64,000 bases of DNA from assembly GCA_027924585.1 (NCBI GenBank), contig BSBM01000606.1, positions 10,111,501 through 10,175,500 of the forward strand, read 5' to 3'. Both the position numbers and the translations under genes were made by a program. Origin of the DNA: Larix kaempferi (Eukaryota; Streptophyta; Pinopsida; Pinales; Pinaceae). Of the stretch, positions 36,691-46,616 are shown in pieces. The number at the start of each line of letters is the position of its first letter. Position 1 is the stretch's first letter. The notes under the pieces are model-generated. The model was not told the DNA's origin, searched no databases, and saw only the letters and a list, made by a program, of their open reading frames with translations.

Positions 36691-37198
36691 GATCGCAAGT
36701 CAGCCTGCCATGAATAGCCGAAGACCTGCTACTGTACAAATGAAATGGAAGCCTGTTGTTCAACAAAGTGGTTGTTGATCATAAGACAATTCCTAGAATA
36801 ATTTTTACTGCAACTGGTTTTGAAGAAGTGAAGTTGAAGATAATTGTATGTATTTTTTATCTCAGATAGGAAAACATTTCTAGCTTTCGAGAGATCAACA
36901 ATTGATAGACAATTAAAACAAATTTATTGCAAGTTGGATCTTGTATTCTTTTCTGTCTATGAAGGGACGCAGCTTTCTTTTGTTCCTAATAATCTGTACA
37001 GACATGGATTATTGTACTCATGCATAGTTTGTAAGATCATTCTTCTTTGAATTTTCATCATTGTCACAGTTGAACTGCTATATCTTAGAATTATTTTAGT
37101 ACTTGAAGCATTATTCTTGAATATGTTTGACATTCATTTTGTTCCCATGCAAAATTTGTTTGAATATCATCATTGTCAAGCAATAACAACTTCTTAAA

Positions 37199-37272
37199 GC
37201 ATGCTAGCTCAATGGTAGAGCACCTACCTAATTATAGATAGGAGATTGGTGGTTCAATTCCTCCGTACCCTA
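37199..37272 (+). pseudogene. Degenerate tRNA-like sequence (tRNA pseudogene or SINE head)
   Basis: It contains TAGCTCAATGGTAGAGCA (D-arm, box A: stem GCTC/GAGC) and GGTGGTTCAATTCC (T-arm, box B), spaced as in a tRNA. The anticodon arm (CCTAC...ATAGG) is three bases too long and the acceptor arms do not pair well, so it is not a functional tRNA. It lies just inside the right subterminal region of the CACTA element. No SINE body or poly-A tail was seen. Confidence 0.55.
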
Positions 37273-37284
37273 TCATAAATTAGT

Positions 37285-37666
37285 GACTAAGAAAATGACT
37301 AAATTCGCATATATATGACTATTAGCAGCTAATTTCCAGTATCTTTAGCGCGACAAATGTTTAGTCGTGTTTAGCTTAGTGATTAATATGTTATCATCTA
37401 GTAGTTTATTTAGTCATATATTTGGTCATTAATTGTGACAATCAATGACTAAATCAGTGACTAAAATAGTGAGTATCAATGACTAAATCAATGACTTAAT
37501 CAGTGACTATCAATGACTAAATCAATGACTAATAAGTCAACCAATTAATGACTAGTGAAATACGACTAGAGATAAGATAGTGGAAATCGGATATTATTAG
37601 TCACCGACTCAAAAATAGTCGTTTATAGTCGAATTTTAGTCATTAATTTCTCATTTTGTACTAGTG
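37285..37666 (-). repeat. CACTA right subterminal array and TIR
   Basis: A dense run of ATGACTAAATCA, AGTGACTA and AATGACTA units (especially 37430-37560) leads into the inverted TIR ending GTACTAGTG. The motif set matches the left end. Confidence 0.82.
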
Positions 37667-37669
37667 TTT

Positions 37670-38017
37670 GTGAAACTTTCTAGAATTCTATTTTATGGTG
37701 AAATGAATTTAAATTAATTATATTTATCTTCTCTGATGTCTGAAACACCCATCCCCATCCTCTAGTCAAATTTCCTCCCGAACTAGTCTGCATATGCTGA
37801 GGAGCTCAGGAGCATTGGGTTAAATTGCAGCCTTGCTGATATTGAAAAATTAAATGTCTCAGTAATTTGTGCATAGGTATCATTCCATATCATATCCTCC
37901 CATCCATCCCAATCCTTTGATCTAGTCCATCCTCAGTCCAACCTCCACAAACATTCTTTCAATCAATTTTGAGAAGTATAGAGTTTTTGTATCAAAATCA
38001 TAAGTTGGTACATTACA
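37670..38017 (+). mobile_element. Element A 5' LTR, part 2
   Basis: Continues 8371-9589 after the CACTA element. It aligns with 60762-61114 (GAAACTTT...TGGTGAAAT, then ACACCCATCCC, then AAGTTGGTACATTACA). Confidence 0.88.
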
Positions 38018-38018
38018 G

Positions 38019-38030
38019 TGGTATCAGAGA
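38019..38030 (+). other. Element A primer binding site
   Basis: TGGTATCAGAGA lies one base after the LTR end TTACA. Eleven of twelve bases match the tRNA-Met(i) site. Confidence 0.85.
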
Positions 38031-38166
38031 ACTTTTATCCACCCCTGTGGAAATAAAGAATCTCATTGTTGAATAATATTGCATATCATAATTCAAATTT
38101 GTATCTATGAGGCTAGTTCCAGTTGCAATCAAATAAGAAGAATCATCATGCATATTTTCGAGTAGT

Positions 38167-39273
38167 TTGAAAAGAGATGATGGTGATTATGGTGACCAAT
38201 GGTATGATGCATATTTTTATTATCCAATGTATGAATTTGTTGAGGAAGTGAAGTTAAAAGAACCCTTTGAGTACCTCACAACTTACTATGCATTGAGTGA
38301 TGAGATTTTAAAGCTCATATCTTTCAGAGAGTATTTCACATATGATATCCAGAGATTATTTAAAGATCCCTACTCTAGCTTTAACAAGGTGAAGATTGCA
38401 TTTATGGTGAATGGTGTATGAAAAGAAGTGGGATTCTTACTACCAAAGAAACTCAAAACAGTGACACATGTGGATTCCTTGAAGACCAACAAGCCATCAA
38501 GAAAGGAACTAAGTTGTAGAGAAGAAAAGAGGACAAAAGGTATTGATATGAAGGAAAACAAGGGGAAAGATACAACCATTCATGTGGAGAATCAAGAGGA
38601 AAGAACAAATAAGCCATCCACAATTATTGAGAGTAGTGAACTACCTAGATCCATTGGTAGTGAAGAAAGAGCTATGGTTATTGAAGAGGAAGACAAGAAC
38701 ACATTAGTTGGATGTGAACCAGACGATTTGGTGGAAGAACAAGCCACCGTAGCTCCACCACATGAAGAGAAATACATGACACAAAGGTATTGCTACCTTT
38801 CTGATTTATGTAACCCTTTGTTTTACTCTGATATGAAAGCCACTTACAGTGAAAAGGTTGGCATGGTTGAGTCCTTCGGTATGGAGGCTCAAATGTTTTA
38901 TGTTAAGTATGAAGGAAGTCATGGAGATGAATTATTTGAGAAGCATGAGTCACTGCAAGGTGATATCAATAAGGAAAAGCCTGCAAATATAAATCATCCT
39001 ATTTACAGCATCCATAAGGTTAATGAGTTACCAAATCATTCATCGGAGGAAGATGAAGAAGGTCCATGCACAACTGAAGATCTAGTAGTCCAACATCTGG
39101 TTGTTGGAAATGTGGAAGGTGAAATCACTCCTAGTTTCTTGGTGGGTGATCTCAAAATAATTATAAGGGACGATGATGTTTCCAGGAGTGGTAAGACATC
39201 TTGTGAATCTTATCCAAAGGATGAACATGAATCAGATTTGCAGTCACCTCTTGAGCTTCATAGGGAAGAATAA
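38167..39273 (+). pseudogene. Element A ORF, N-terminal part, unknown family
   Basis: One frame of 369 codons with a single internal stop at 38419-38421. The first part (YFYYPMYEFVEEVKLKEPFE) is aromatic and acidic. After residue 85 it becomes long, charged and probably disordered, rich in Glu, Lys and Ser. No zinc knuckle, protease or polymerase motif is present. It sits where gag would be, about 140 bp after the primer site, so a structural role is possible but not shown. Confidence 0.55.
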
Positions 39274-39478
39274 AACAAGCACACAGAAGTGGGGTGTGAA
39301 TTGAAATTTTTTGGAGAAGAAGCTTGCTGACATAATAATGTCACATGAGGAGGAGAATTGGGAACAAAATTATGGCTGCAATTCTGATTTTTGTAGGCCT
39401 TTGCTATAGTGCTAGAAGGAAGCCACTTCTAGTGGGAAGACTGGCTCGGTTGAGCCCTCAAGGGTTGGGGTTCATGAA

Positions 39479-40450
39479 TTGGAAAAGGCTGAAATTTTGA
39501 GAGAAAGTTTTTCTGGTGCACCAGAGATGAATGAACACCCAAGTTGCATCCTAAGTTATGTTGTTAATTATATTAAAGATGAATATTTTGCAGCATCAAG
39601 AGATGGATCAGCTTTCAAAAATTCGATGGAACTTCATGAAGTTGTTCCCAGAAAAATTGAAGAAGAGGATGTTCATTGTCATGAACCATCCTTCCTTGAA
39701 AACACATTAAAGATGAACATATTGAATATCAAGGAGACCCTTGAAATTCTCCATGTCATTCATGCTTTAGTGTCACAATATTGTTGGAGAGATGCATCAC
39801 TAGAAAATCCACTCTCCACTGAAGACATGGAGAAGATTCAAAAGTTAATGACAAATATCAAATGTAAATTTTCATAATTGATTTCTGATAAAGATGATTT
39901 GTTTGATCTTTCAGGATTGTATCATGATGTATTATTGAATAATGAAGAAGATCTTGAAAAGATCTCATATGATTTGGAATCCACCCAAGTTTCTTTGATA
40001 AGTACTCAAAGTACTCTCTTGGAATATCATATGCAAGTAAAGCAACTTCAACAAGAGTCTCTAAGATCTCATATTGCTTCATATGTTCCAATCAACCATT
40101 CCCTTTTGGTTGATGATTTTCAGATTGTTATGGAGGAATATCATGTGATGGTATAACATGAGGAGCATGCTGATTTGAATGTGCTTGAGAGGGTTGAAAT
40201 CAAGCAAAAAGGTGACCAATAACTTGACTTGTTTCAAAGAGATTATGAGTTACCTCATGATGAGAGATGCATAATTCTAGAGGAGACACACGGTCTCACA
40301 TTTGATGGATCGTCCCATGATGGTGATTTAAATAGATCCAAATGCATGGTGGATAATTGCTGCAAAGAGTTGACTCATTCTCTTCCACCCCACACTTCTC
40401 TTTCAGTCACATCACTTGAAGATGAGAATTGGGGAAATGATTTTTCTTGA
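39479..40450 (+). pseudogene. Element A ORF, middle part
   Basis: A second frame (+2 relative to the first segment) of 324 codons with stops at 39875-39877, 40154-40156 and between 40157 and 40228. It includes an alpha-helical Leu/Glu/Gln segment (STQSTLLEYHMQVKQLQQE) that may form a coiled coil. The frame change from 38167-39273 probably marks a frameshift in one original ORF. No recognised domain. Confidence 0.5.
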
Positions 40451-41364
40451 TAATGCCCCAAGAGGAGCAAGGGGCTCCCATAGTCATTCTAGATGACTTG
40501 ATGGTAAATACATGGGGTTTTTCAAAGGATCATATTCCCCCCAGCAGCCATGATCTTGATTTCATAACCTTCGAATCAAGTAGCAGAGAGTTATGTCCAT
40601 CTATGTATAGATGCACCACAAAGTTGAAGACTCTAGGAGGTAAATGTTTTCTTTGTAAATTTTTTAAAGCCTCTGACATTGATATGTTTTGTGATCAGTA
40701 GCATAGGTACATATTGCTTCCATTAGATACCATTCATCCACACATGGATTGGGTGTAAGGTTACATTTTCCACATGGAGTTTCCTCACAAAAAACATTAT
40801 GCACATGGTAGGTGGAAGACAACTAAATAAACAAACTTCCAAAGGAAGTTGGTGAGCTATTGGGGATGTGCACTTGGAGGAGCCACAAGCTCCTTACTTG
40901 TACATGATTTGATGAGTGGTTTTTCATCCATTGATTGGATGATTAAATACTTGATAGAGGTATGCATCACATGTTCTTTCCACTTGAGTGGAACTAGTGG
41001 CAGAGAGTTGAGCCATTGGGATAGTACATGTTTGTCTTTTGTATCCTTTGGCAGCGAGTTGAGCCATGAGATTACTTCCTTGGAGATAAATACCCTTAAG
41101 GGTATTGGTTCTACTTGCACTTCTGTTTTTTCATTGAATTCATCATATTTTACTTGTGAGGAGTTAACGAGGAATTTTTGTTGTTTGTATGATGCCTATC
41201 TTTCTCATGATTGGATAATGGAATTCCACCCTTATCATTTGAGCTATAGTGATGACATTTTTTATTCTTGTGTGCATTTGGCACATGAGAACCTTCTTTT
41301 TGGATTGGAAATAATTTATGAGTTTTCTCCTTACTCTTTGGAGCCATATTTGGTGATGCATAGT
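40447..41364 (+). pseudogene. Element A ORF, C-terminal part, interrupted by element B
   Basis: Back in the first frame, with stops between 40699 and 40848. It encodes a Ser/Trp/His-rich stretch with SRELSHWDS and GSELSHEI, then DWIMEFHPYHLSYSDD and CVHLAHENLLFGLE. The last motif is shared with the minus-strand frame at 1633-2679, so this region is conserved between family members. At 41365 element B breaks the frame; the remainder continues at 58850-59490. Confidence 0.55.
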
Positions 41365-41691
41365 TGTGAAGAACCTGCAAAATTTAATTAATGAAAACAC
41401 ACAAGCTAGCAAAAATAACAGAACTCAGAATCACTTTTATATTGATCGCAGGCCACTTCAAGGGGGCAACCTCCTTTGAGCAAGCTCAATACAAATAACT
41501 TCACGGTACCTTCATTGGTCTCAACACAAACTTATATACTAAGTCTAGGAACCAATACCATGTGTCAATACAAACCATGGGCCAATACAAACTATGGATC
41601 AGCAATCACTACGGGAGGACTTACAAAGCATATGCATCCAACAACAATATACTAACAAAGTAAATAGAAGGGTTGACATGGGTTCCTAACA
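41365..41691 (-). mobile_element. Element B 3' LTR
   Basis: 327 bp. Followed on the plus strand by TCCCCTCTCCCTGAG, which on the minus strand is the purine tract CTCAGGGAGAGGGGA of the element. Confidence 0.88.
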
Positions 41692-42019
41692 TCCCCTCTC
41701 CCTGAGAAAAAGTTTTGCCCTCAAAGCTTTAGATGTGGAAATTGATGCAGAATCTGAAGGAGTGGTTCATCAGTAGCATCCTCGGGTTGCATTCTGGGCC
41801 ACTGACGCCTTTTGAGTTTCAGGGAGGGTTTCTTGGAAGGTTGTAGATGAAAAAGAACCATAGCAGCTGCATGAAAAGTGCGCTCAGAACGGTGCTGGTC
41901 GGCTTGTTGTTACAGTCAAATTCTTGCCATGTGAAGATTGTCCTGCAGAATGAGAAGAATCTGATCGCAGTTTTGAAGAACCGAGTCAATTGCCTGAACT
42001 GGGGAGCTGCTGAGGGTGT
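41692..42019 (-). pseudogene. Element B integrase C-terminal tail
   Basis: The minus-strand translation gives LQNCDQILLILQDNLHMA, QQADQHRSERTF, LQPSKKPSLKLKRRQ and LHQFPHLKL. These match the end of gypsy polyproteins, where the integrase C-terminal segment (LxxNLxxAQxRMKxxADxxR) leads to a short tail. Internal stops are present. It joins 55210 once element C is removed. Confidence 0.7.
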
Positions 42020-45000
42020 TGTTATCACACTATAGTAGCAGGGCCACTATCCTTGTTTAGCAGATATCTGCACATTCCAGAGCTTCCAGAGCATGGCTAT
42101 ATATTTTGGATCACTCATTATCAGAGCAGTATATTATTCAGACCTATGTCAAGGCTGAGCCTTGAGAGTTCAAATTTGATGACTGATGTGACCCTTTATC
42201 CCATACAGTTTCAGTTCAGTGCTTAGAGATGTACTGCAGCAGTGTTTCAGATGGTGTATGATGATTATTACTATGATGATGTTGTATGATCTATGGATAT
42301 TTTATCACTAACTGTGGATTATTATCTTGTTGATTTAGTCATGTTCACAGCATCTGCTTGGTATATTATTCCCGATGTGGCAAACTGTTTAAAATGAACT
42401 ATAAAAATCATAAAATGGACAATTGCTTGCACATTTAGGTCATTTAACAAAACCCATCGGTTTTTCACCTTACATAGATATGGTCTTTCCTGACACCAGT
42501 TGTCTGCTAGTGTAGGCTCCATATTCACTTGACTCCATCCATACATGACTTGCCTATTTGACTTTATACCTTGACCTATCTCATTTGACTTTCTGATACT
42601 TAGGACTTTCCCATTTTTCTACCTCTATGTTTGGACCACATCCCTGTATGTTCAGTGTCTCGGCTCTAAGTTGGTGACAAAACTTGCCTTTGCTAAGTTG
42701 GATTGTAGGCCTAAATCATTCTGGTCGGTTGCCCCGATGTTTGGCATTGGCTCGAACTCCCCCTAGTCACTTGAGATGTTCTTGGCTAAAACTGAAAGAT
42801 CATGTTCTACCTATGGAAACTTATAAATTCGCCCATGGAAACTAAAAAAAGGGCAAGAGCAATGAACAGCTAAAAATACTCGAAGAGTATAAGAAAGGTC
42901 CAAAAAGCAATGGTGCTTAAAAGTTATATCTAAACAATTGCTGACCTTATATGTATGTGAAAAACATGCCCTGGATGCAAGCTGCAACTAGTTGTGCTTA
43001 TCAGCACACCTGAGATCCGAAGGGTTATGTAGGCCAAAAAGGCCATGAAATGAAATTGAATGATCCTAATGAACCTGGATCAACTTGATGTAGACATGAT
43101 GCCTAAGTTGAATAAACACTCTCTGAACAACTTATCCATTTGTGAGGCATAGCCATCCCCTGTGTTATTTTGTCCAGCACAGAGTTTGTAGCTTCCCCCT
43201 TCTCCCAGTCCAGATTATTTTTGAGTTAAGTTAGACAAGTCAACCCTTTGGCCCAACCTTGTTCCTAGCCTTCATCCTTCACTAGCAGTTTGACCATGTC
43301 CAATGGGTGAGTTTGTCATTTGAACTATTGTGCAAGTAATTTTTTATAACAAAGGAATATGATAACTTGATTAATGCCACTGAATGGATGTTATACTTTG
43401 AGCTTGGCTGTGAGAATGATTAGAGAAGCATGTCTTAGTCTACTAATGTGATTTATCCTTGGTTGTATATTATTGGGATCCGTGATGATGTGGGCCATAT
43501 ATATATGCTTATTGATGATGATTCATGGTACCACATACTTGGTGATGATATCATATGATGGCCAGATGGTTCAGTTGATGATGGATGCAGTTCAGCAGGT
43601 TTTATTATTACTTCAGATCAGCAGATTATGCATTGTCCATATATGGTGGACCCTACAGCTGGCCCATTAGGGAAACCCATGGTGTATGAGTACACATTAT
43701 TAGTGGATTTGGGTCTTGTCGATCCAATGAAACACTTATCTTTCAGTTTCGGGCACTTCTGACAGTGATTGATGCATTTTTACACTTGTTGACCAGATTT
43801 GGGGCTGATTTCCCAGCCTGAGCAGTAGGGGCCATGAGAGGCCAGTTCACCTAGGGCGCTGTATGAGGAGGGGGTGGTCCAGCCACTTGTTTTTACCATT
43901 TACCCCCCCTTCTGGAGAGCCTGGTGGGCTCAGATGGACAGCGCGGATGCCCTAGGAGGCAGTTTTGGCACTTTGACTGTTACCGAGACAGTTAAAAAAT
44001 GGGATAAAGTGGTCACTGAGGAATTCGATTTGGGAAATTAAGGCAAGTTTTTGGCATTTGGTCTTCGCAGAGGTCTTCCAGGGTGATCCCACTATCTTCC
44101 AGCCAGTTTTCACCATGTGGGTAGGCCCACAACGATCACAGGAGGTCTTTTACTGCTTGTTTGTCACAGATTTTGAGGACAGATTTGATCATTTATATTA
44201 TCTTGGACATATTTTATTATTTTATTGTGCCTTGGGGATGAGCTAGTAAGGATTGATGCCTCCTAGCCCCACCATGTGCTTATTATGTCATGTCCTAGTC
44301 ATCATGAGGTGGATATTTGGTACTTTTACCCCTCTAGTGGATGACGTCACCCTCCATGATTATTTTATACTATGACATCATCATTATATTGGGTGATCCA
44401 TGTGATATATTGTTATGGTTCATCTTAGCCATTGATTGTATGATGAGATCTTTTAATCTCAACCACTCATTTGATGTAGTATTGTAAAGTGGTATAGGGT
44501 TTTGGTCTTTATTATCCTATATAAGGAGGAGACCCCCTATTGTATAACTCACCTTTGGAACTCTTGAATATTGGAATAGAACACTTCTTTGTGGAGCATA
44601 TCTCTATTGTATTGTGGATTCTCTTGCATATTGAATATACAGTATCTCTTCTATGTATCATTGTGGATTTTGGTGCTTCTACTAGTCTTCTTGCAGGAAA
44701 GTCGAATTGATGGAGAGGAGGGTGATTTCTTGAGGGTTATTGTTGGAGGGATCCACATATTCTCTCTTGGTTTGATCTTGTGACAGGGAGTATCATTATT
44801 GTATCCTTGTGACATAGTTGATGCTTTCTATTACATCTTTCTATCATTTTCATAATCATCTTGCTTGACTTGTTTCTTTGATCTTGTCTTGTAGGAGGAG
44901 GACGATTTGGCTATCTTGGAGGAGGACGTTTTGGTTGGAGCTCTTCGATCTCACTCTTGAATATACACATAGGAGAATGCTATCAATTTCCAAGGTGGCC

Positions 45001-46470
45001 ACAAGCAATTGAGGTAAGATCTACAAGGTATGTGCCTCTTTCATCCATTCCATCTTCATTGGTCTCAAACCCTAAATAATTAAAACCCCAATTTTGGTAT
45101 TTCTTAGATCTACTTAGATCTAGCCTTGCTTTTGAGAAGATCTTGAAAACCCACCTCTATAGCATCCACCCCTAGTTGGATCTATAGTTTGGTGGTGATT
45201 GGGTTAAAATTGACACACTTTTCAAGGCAAAAAGCCCTCTTGAACCAAATCGCACTTCCTTGGAGAGGCTTGTTTTGGATAGATCTAGCACATGGGTAGG
45301 TGAGATCCCACTTGATTTGCAATCCACACACTTGATAACCTATCCCCAGATTCTTACTTTCATGATTTCTACCTTGTGGGCATCATTCCACGTTTTAAGG
45401 GATTAAAACCCCCTTTTGAATTATCTGGCACCTTAAAACTCAGATCTAGTAAGATCTAACCCTTGGATTGACTTGATTTTTGGGATCTACATAGATCGGG
45501 GCACAAGCCACTTGGATCTACAGTTTGGTGGCCATTGGAATTGATTTGATCCACCTAACCCCTCTTTTAGCCCTCCTTGAGCAACATCGCACTCCCTTGG
45601 GAAGGTGAGTTTGCCCACTTTGAGGAAGTGGGTGGTTGAGATTTTTGTGGATTTGGCATGGCCATACCTTGAAACCTAGGTATAGAATATCACTTTGTGA
45701 CGATCTGCCTTGGGGGTACCATTCCTTGTTTCAAGGGATTGTGGTCCACTCAGGGTCATTTCATGAAAACCTAGATCTAGCAAGATCCAACCATTCAATC
45801 TCAATTAGCCCACTTGACTTGGCTCCTAGGTGTCCCGGTCTACACTTTGACATATCTTTTGACCCCATTAGCCCATCCAACAAGGCACTAGTCCTCCTCA
45901 AAGCAAGTCGCACTCCTTGGAAACCGTGTCAAACCCTAGATCTGGTACATGGGTACTCCAAAAAATTAACTTAGATCCATAGATCTATTCATTACGTGTC
46001 ATCTAGTGCCAAATTCATCCATTAACCTCACCTTGTGGGTCTACTTTAAACCATTCCACACATCCCAAGAAAGGTAGGACCCACTTGTGTAGCGTATGGT
46101 ACTACACCTTGTCATCATACCCAATTATGTGGCCTAAATCATACATTGGTTGAAACACTAACAATCTCTCAAACCACCTTCAACCATACCTCAACTTCTA
46201 GGTCCACTTAGCCTTGCATTGGTTTCCGTAACTTATCATTTTCTTATCCTTAGGAACCTTTGTTTGGGTCCAATCGATTGTGATTGGTTATAGGGTCTCC
46301 CCCTAGGTCTTGTTTTACCTTGATCTAAAGTGAAGAGTGCCTCGGTTGACGTGACTCCCACCTTGCATTGGGAACCGTGGCATCTCTTGGGTCACCTCTT
46401 TAGTTTCCTGTCTCCTCTACCATCCCGAATGGGATACCACTAAGGGGCAACTACGAGTTGTGTGATAACA
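42020..46470 (+). mobile_element. Element C 5' LTR
   Basis: 4451 bp, AT-rich, with many short open frames that recur in the other LTR (for example 44589-44783 and 53324-53518) and are not genes. Confidence 0.92.
44518..44524 (+). promoter_or_regulatory. LTR TATA box (element C, 5' copy)
   Basis: TATATAA in a TTATCCTATATAAGGAGGAG context, conserved in the 3' LTR at 53253-53259. A duplicated TGACG(T)CA-like element lies about 150-180 bp upstream (near 44344 and 44371). Confidence 0.6.
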
Positions 46471-46474
46471 TTTT

Positions 46475-46491
46475 TGGCGCCACTGCCGGAG
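46475..46491 (+). other. Element C primer binding site
   Basis: TGGCGCCACTGCCGGAG lies four bases after the LTR. It is close to the TGGCGCCGTTGCCGGGGA site typical of Athila/Tat-type Ty3/gypsy elements. Confidence 0.85.
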
Positions 46492-46616
46492 AGGTAGAGG
46501 CCTACCTTGGTTCATCATACCTATGTGTCTCTTTCTCTCCCTGTGTTTCAAACGACATACATCTTGGTAGTAGAGCTTAAAAAATCTACCTTGCGACTCC
46601 TAATCGTGACTCCGCT

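Larger units (their letters stand above)
25926..36778 (+). pseudogene. Captured RABD2/RAB1-type GTPase gene, 3' half
   Basis: Exons encode [36 protein letters not shown], then DLTANK (four tandem copies, 25926-33914). Next come [19 protein letters not shown] and a premature TAG (34195-34298), and ASQPAMNSRRPATVQM with QQSGC then stop (36691-36778). These are switch-II-distal segments, the NKCD and ETSAK guanine-binding motifs and the hypervariable tail of plant RABD2 (Rab1), which controls ER-to-Golgi traffic. The first half (P-loop, effector switch I, DTAGQE) is absent. The tail ends in one Cys rather than the CC pair needed for geranylgeranylation. Introns are kept, so it was copied from genomic DNA. 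Element D splits exon copy 4. Confidence 0.92.
9590..37666. mobile_element. 28-kb CACTA (En/Spm-type) transposon with captured genes
   Basis: The terminal inverted repeats begin CACTAGTACAAAATGAG at both ends (9590-9611, and 37645-37666 inverted), perfect for 22 bp. They are flanked by a 3-bp TSD TTT (9587-9589, 37667-37669). The empty site is preserved in element A's other LTR at 60751-60770 (CAGATATTTATGAAACTT). The CACTA start plus 3-bp TSD defines the superfamily. Both ends have subterminal arrays of TGACTAA-like motifs. Inside are a 1-kb tandem duplication, an Ac-like hAT element, gypsy fragments, a gag-tail array, and pieces of a CrRLK1L kinase, a DUF789 gene and a RABD2 GTPase gene, the last split by Copia element D. 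No TNP2-type transposase was recognised. Confidence 0.88.

Noticed and set aside
25926-36778. Idea that this is a functional RABD2 gene disrupted only by element D
   Set aside because: The whole GTP-binding first half is missing, a middle exon is repeated with stops and frameshifts, and the fifth exon block has a TAG.
9590-37666. Helitron as explanation for gene capture
   Set aside because: Perfect inverted termini and a 3-bp TSD with an empty site exclude Helitron. No TC start or CTRR hairpin end was needed.
44589-44783. Hydrophobic 64-codon frame identical to 53324-53518
   Set aside because: Identical only because both lie in the two LTRs of element C. It sits just after the TATA box in the transcribed leader and has no family.
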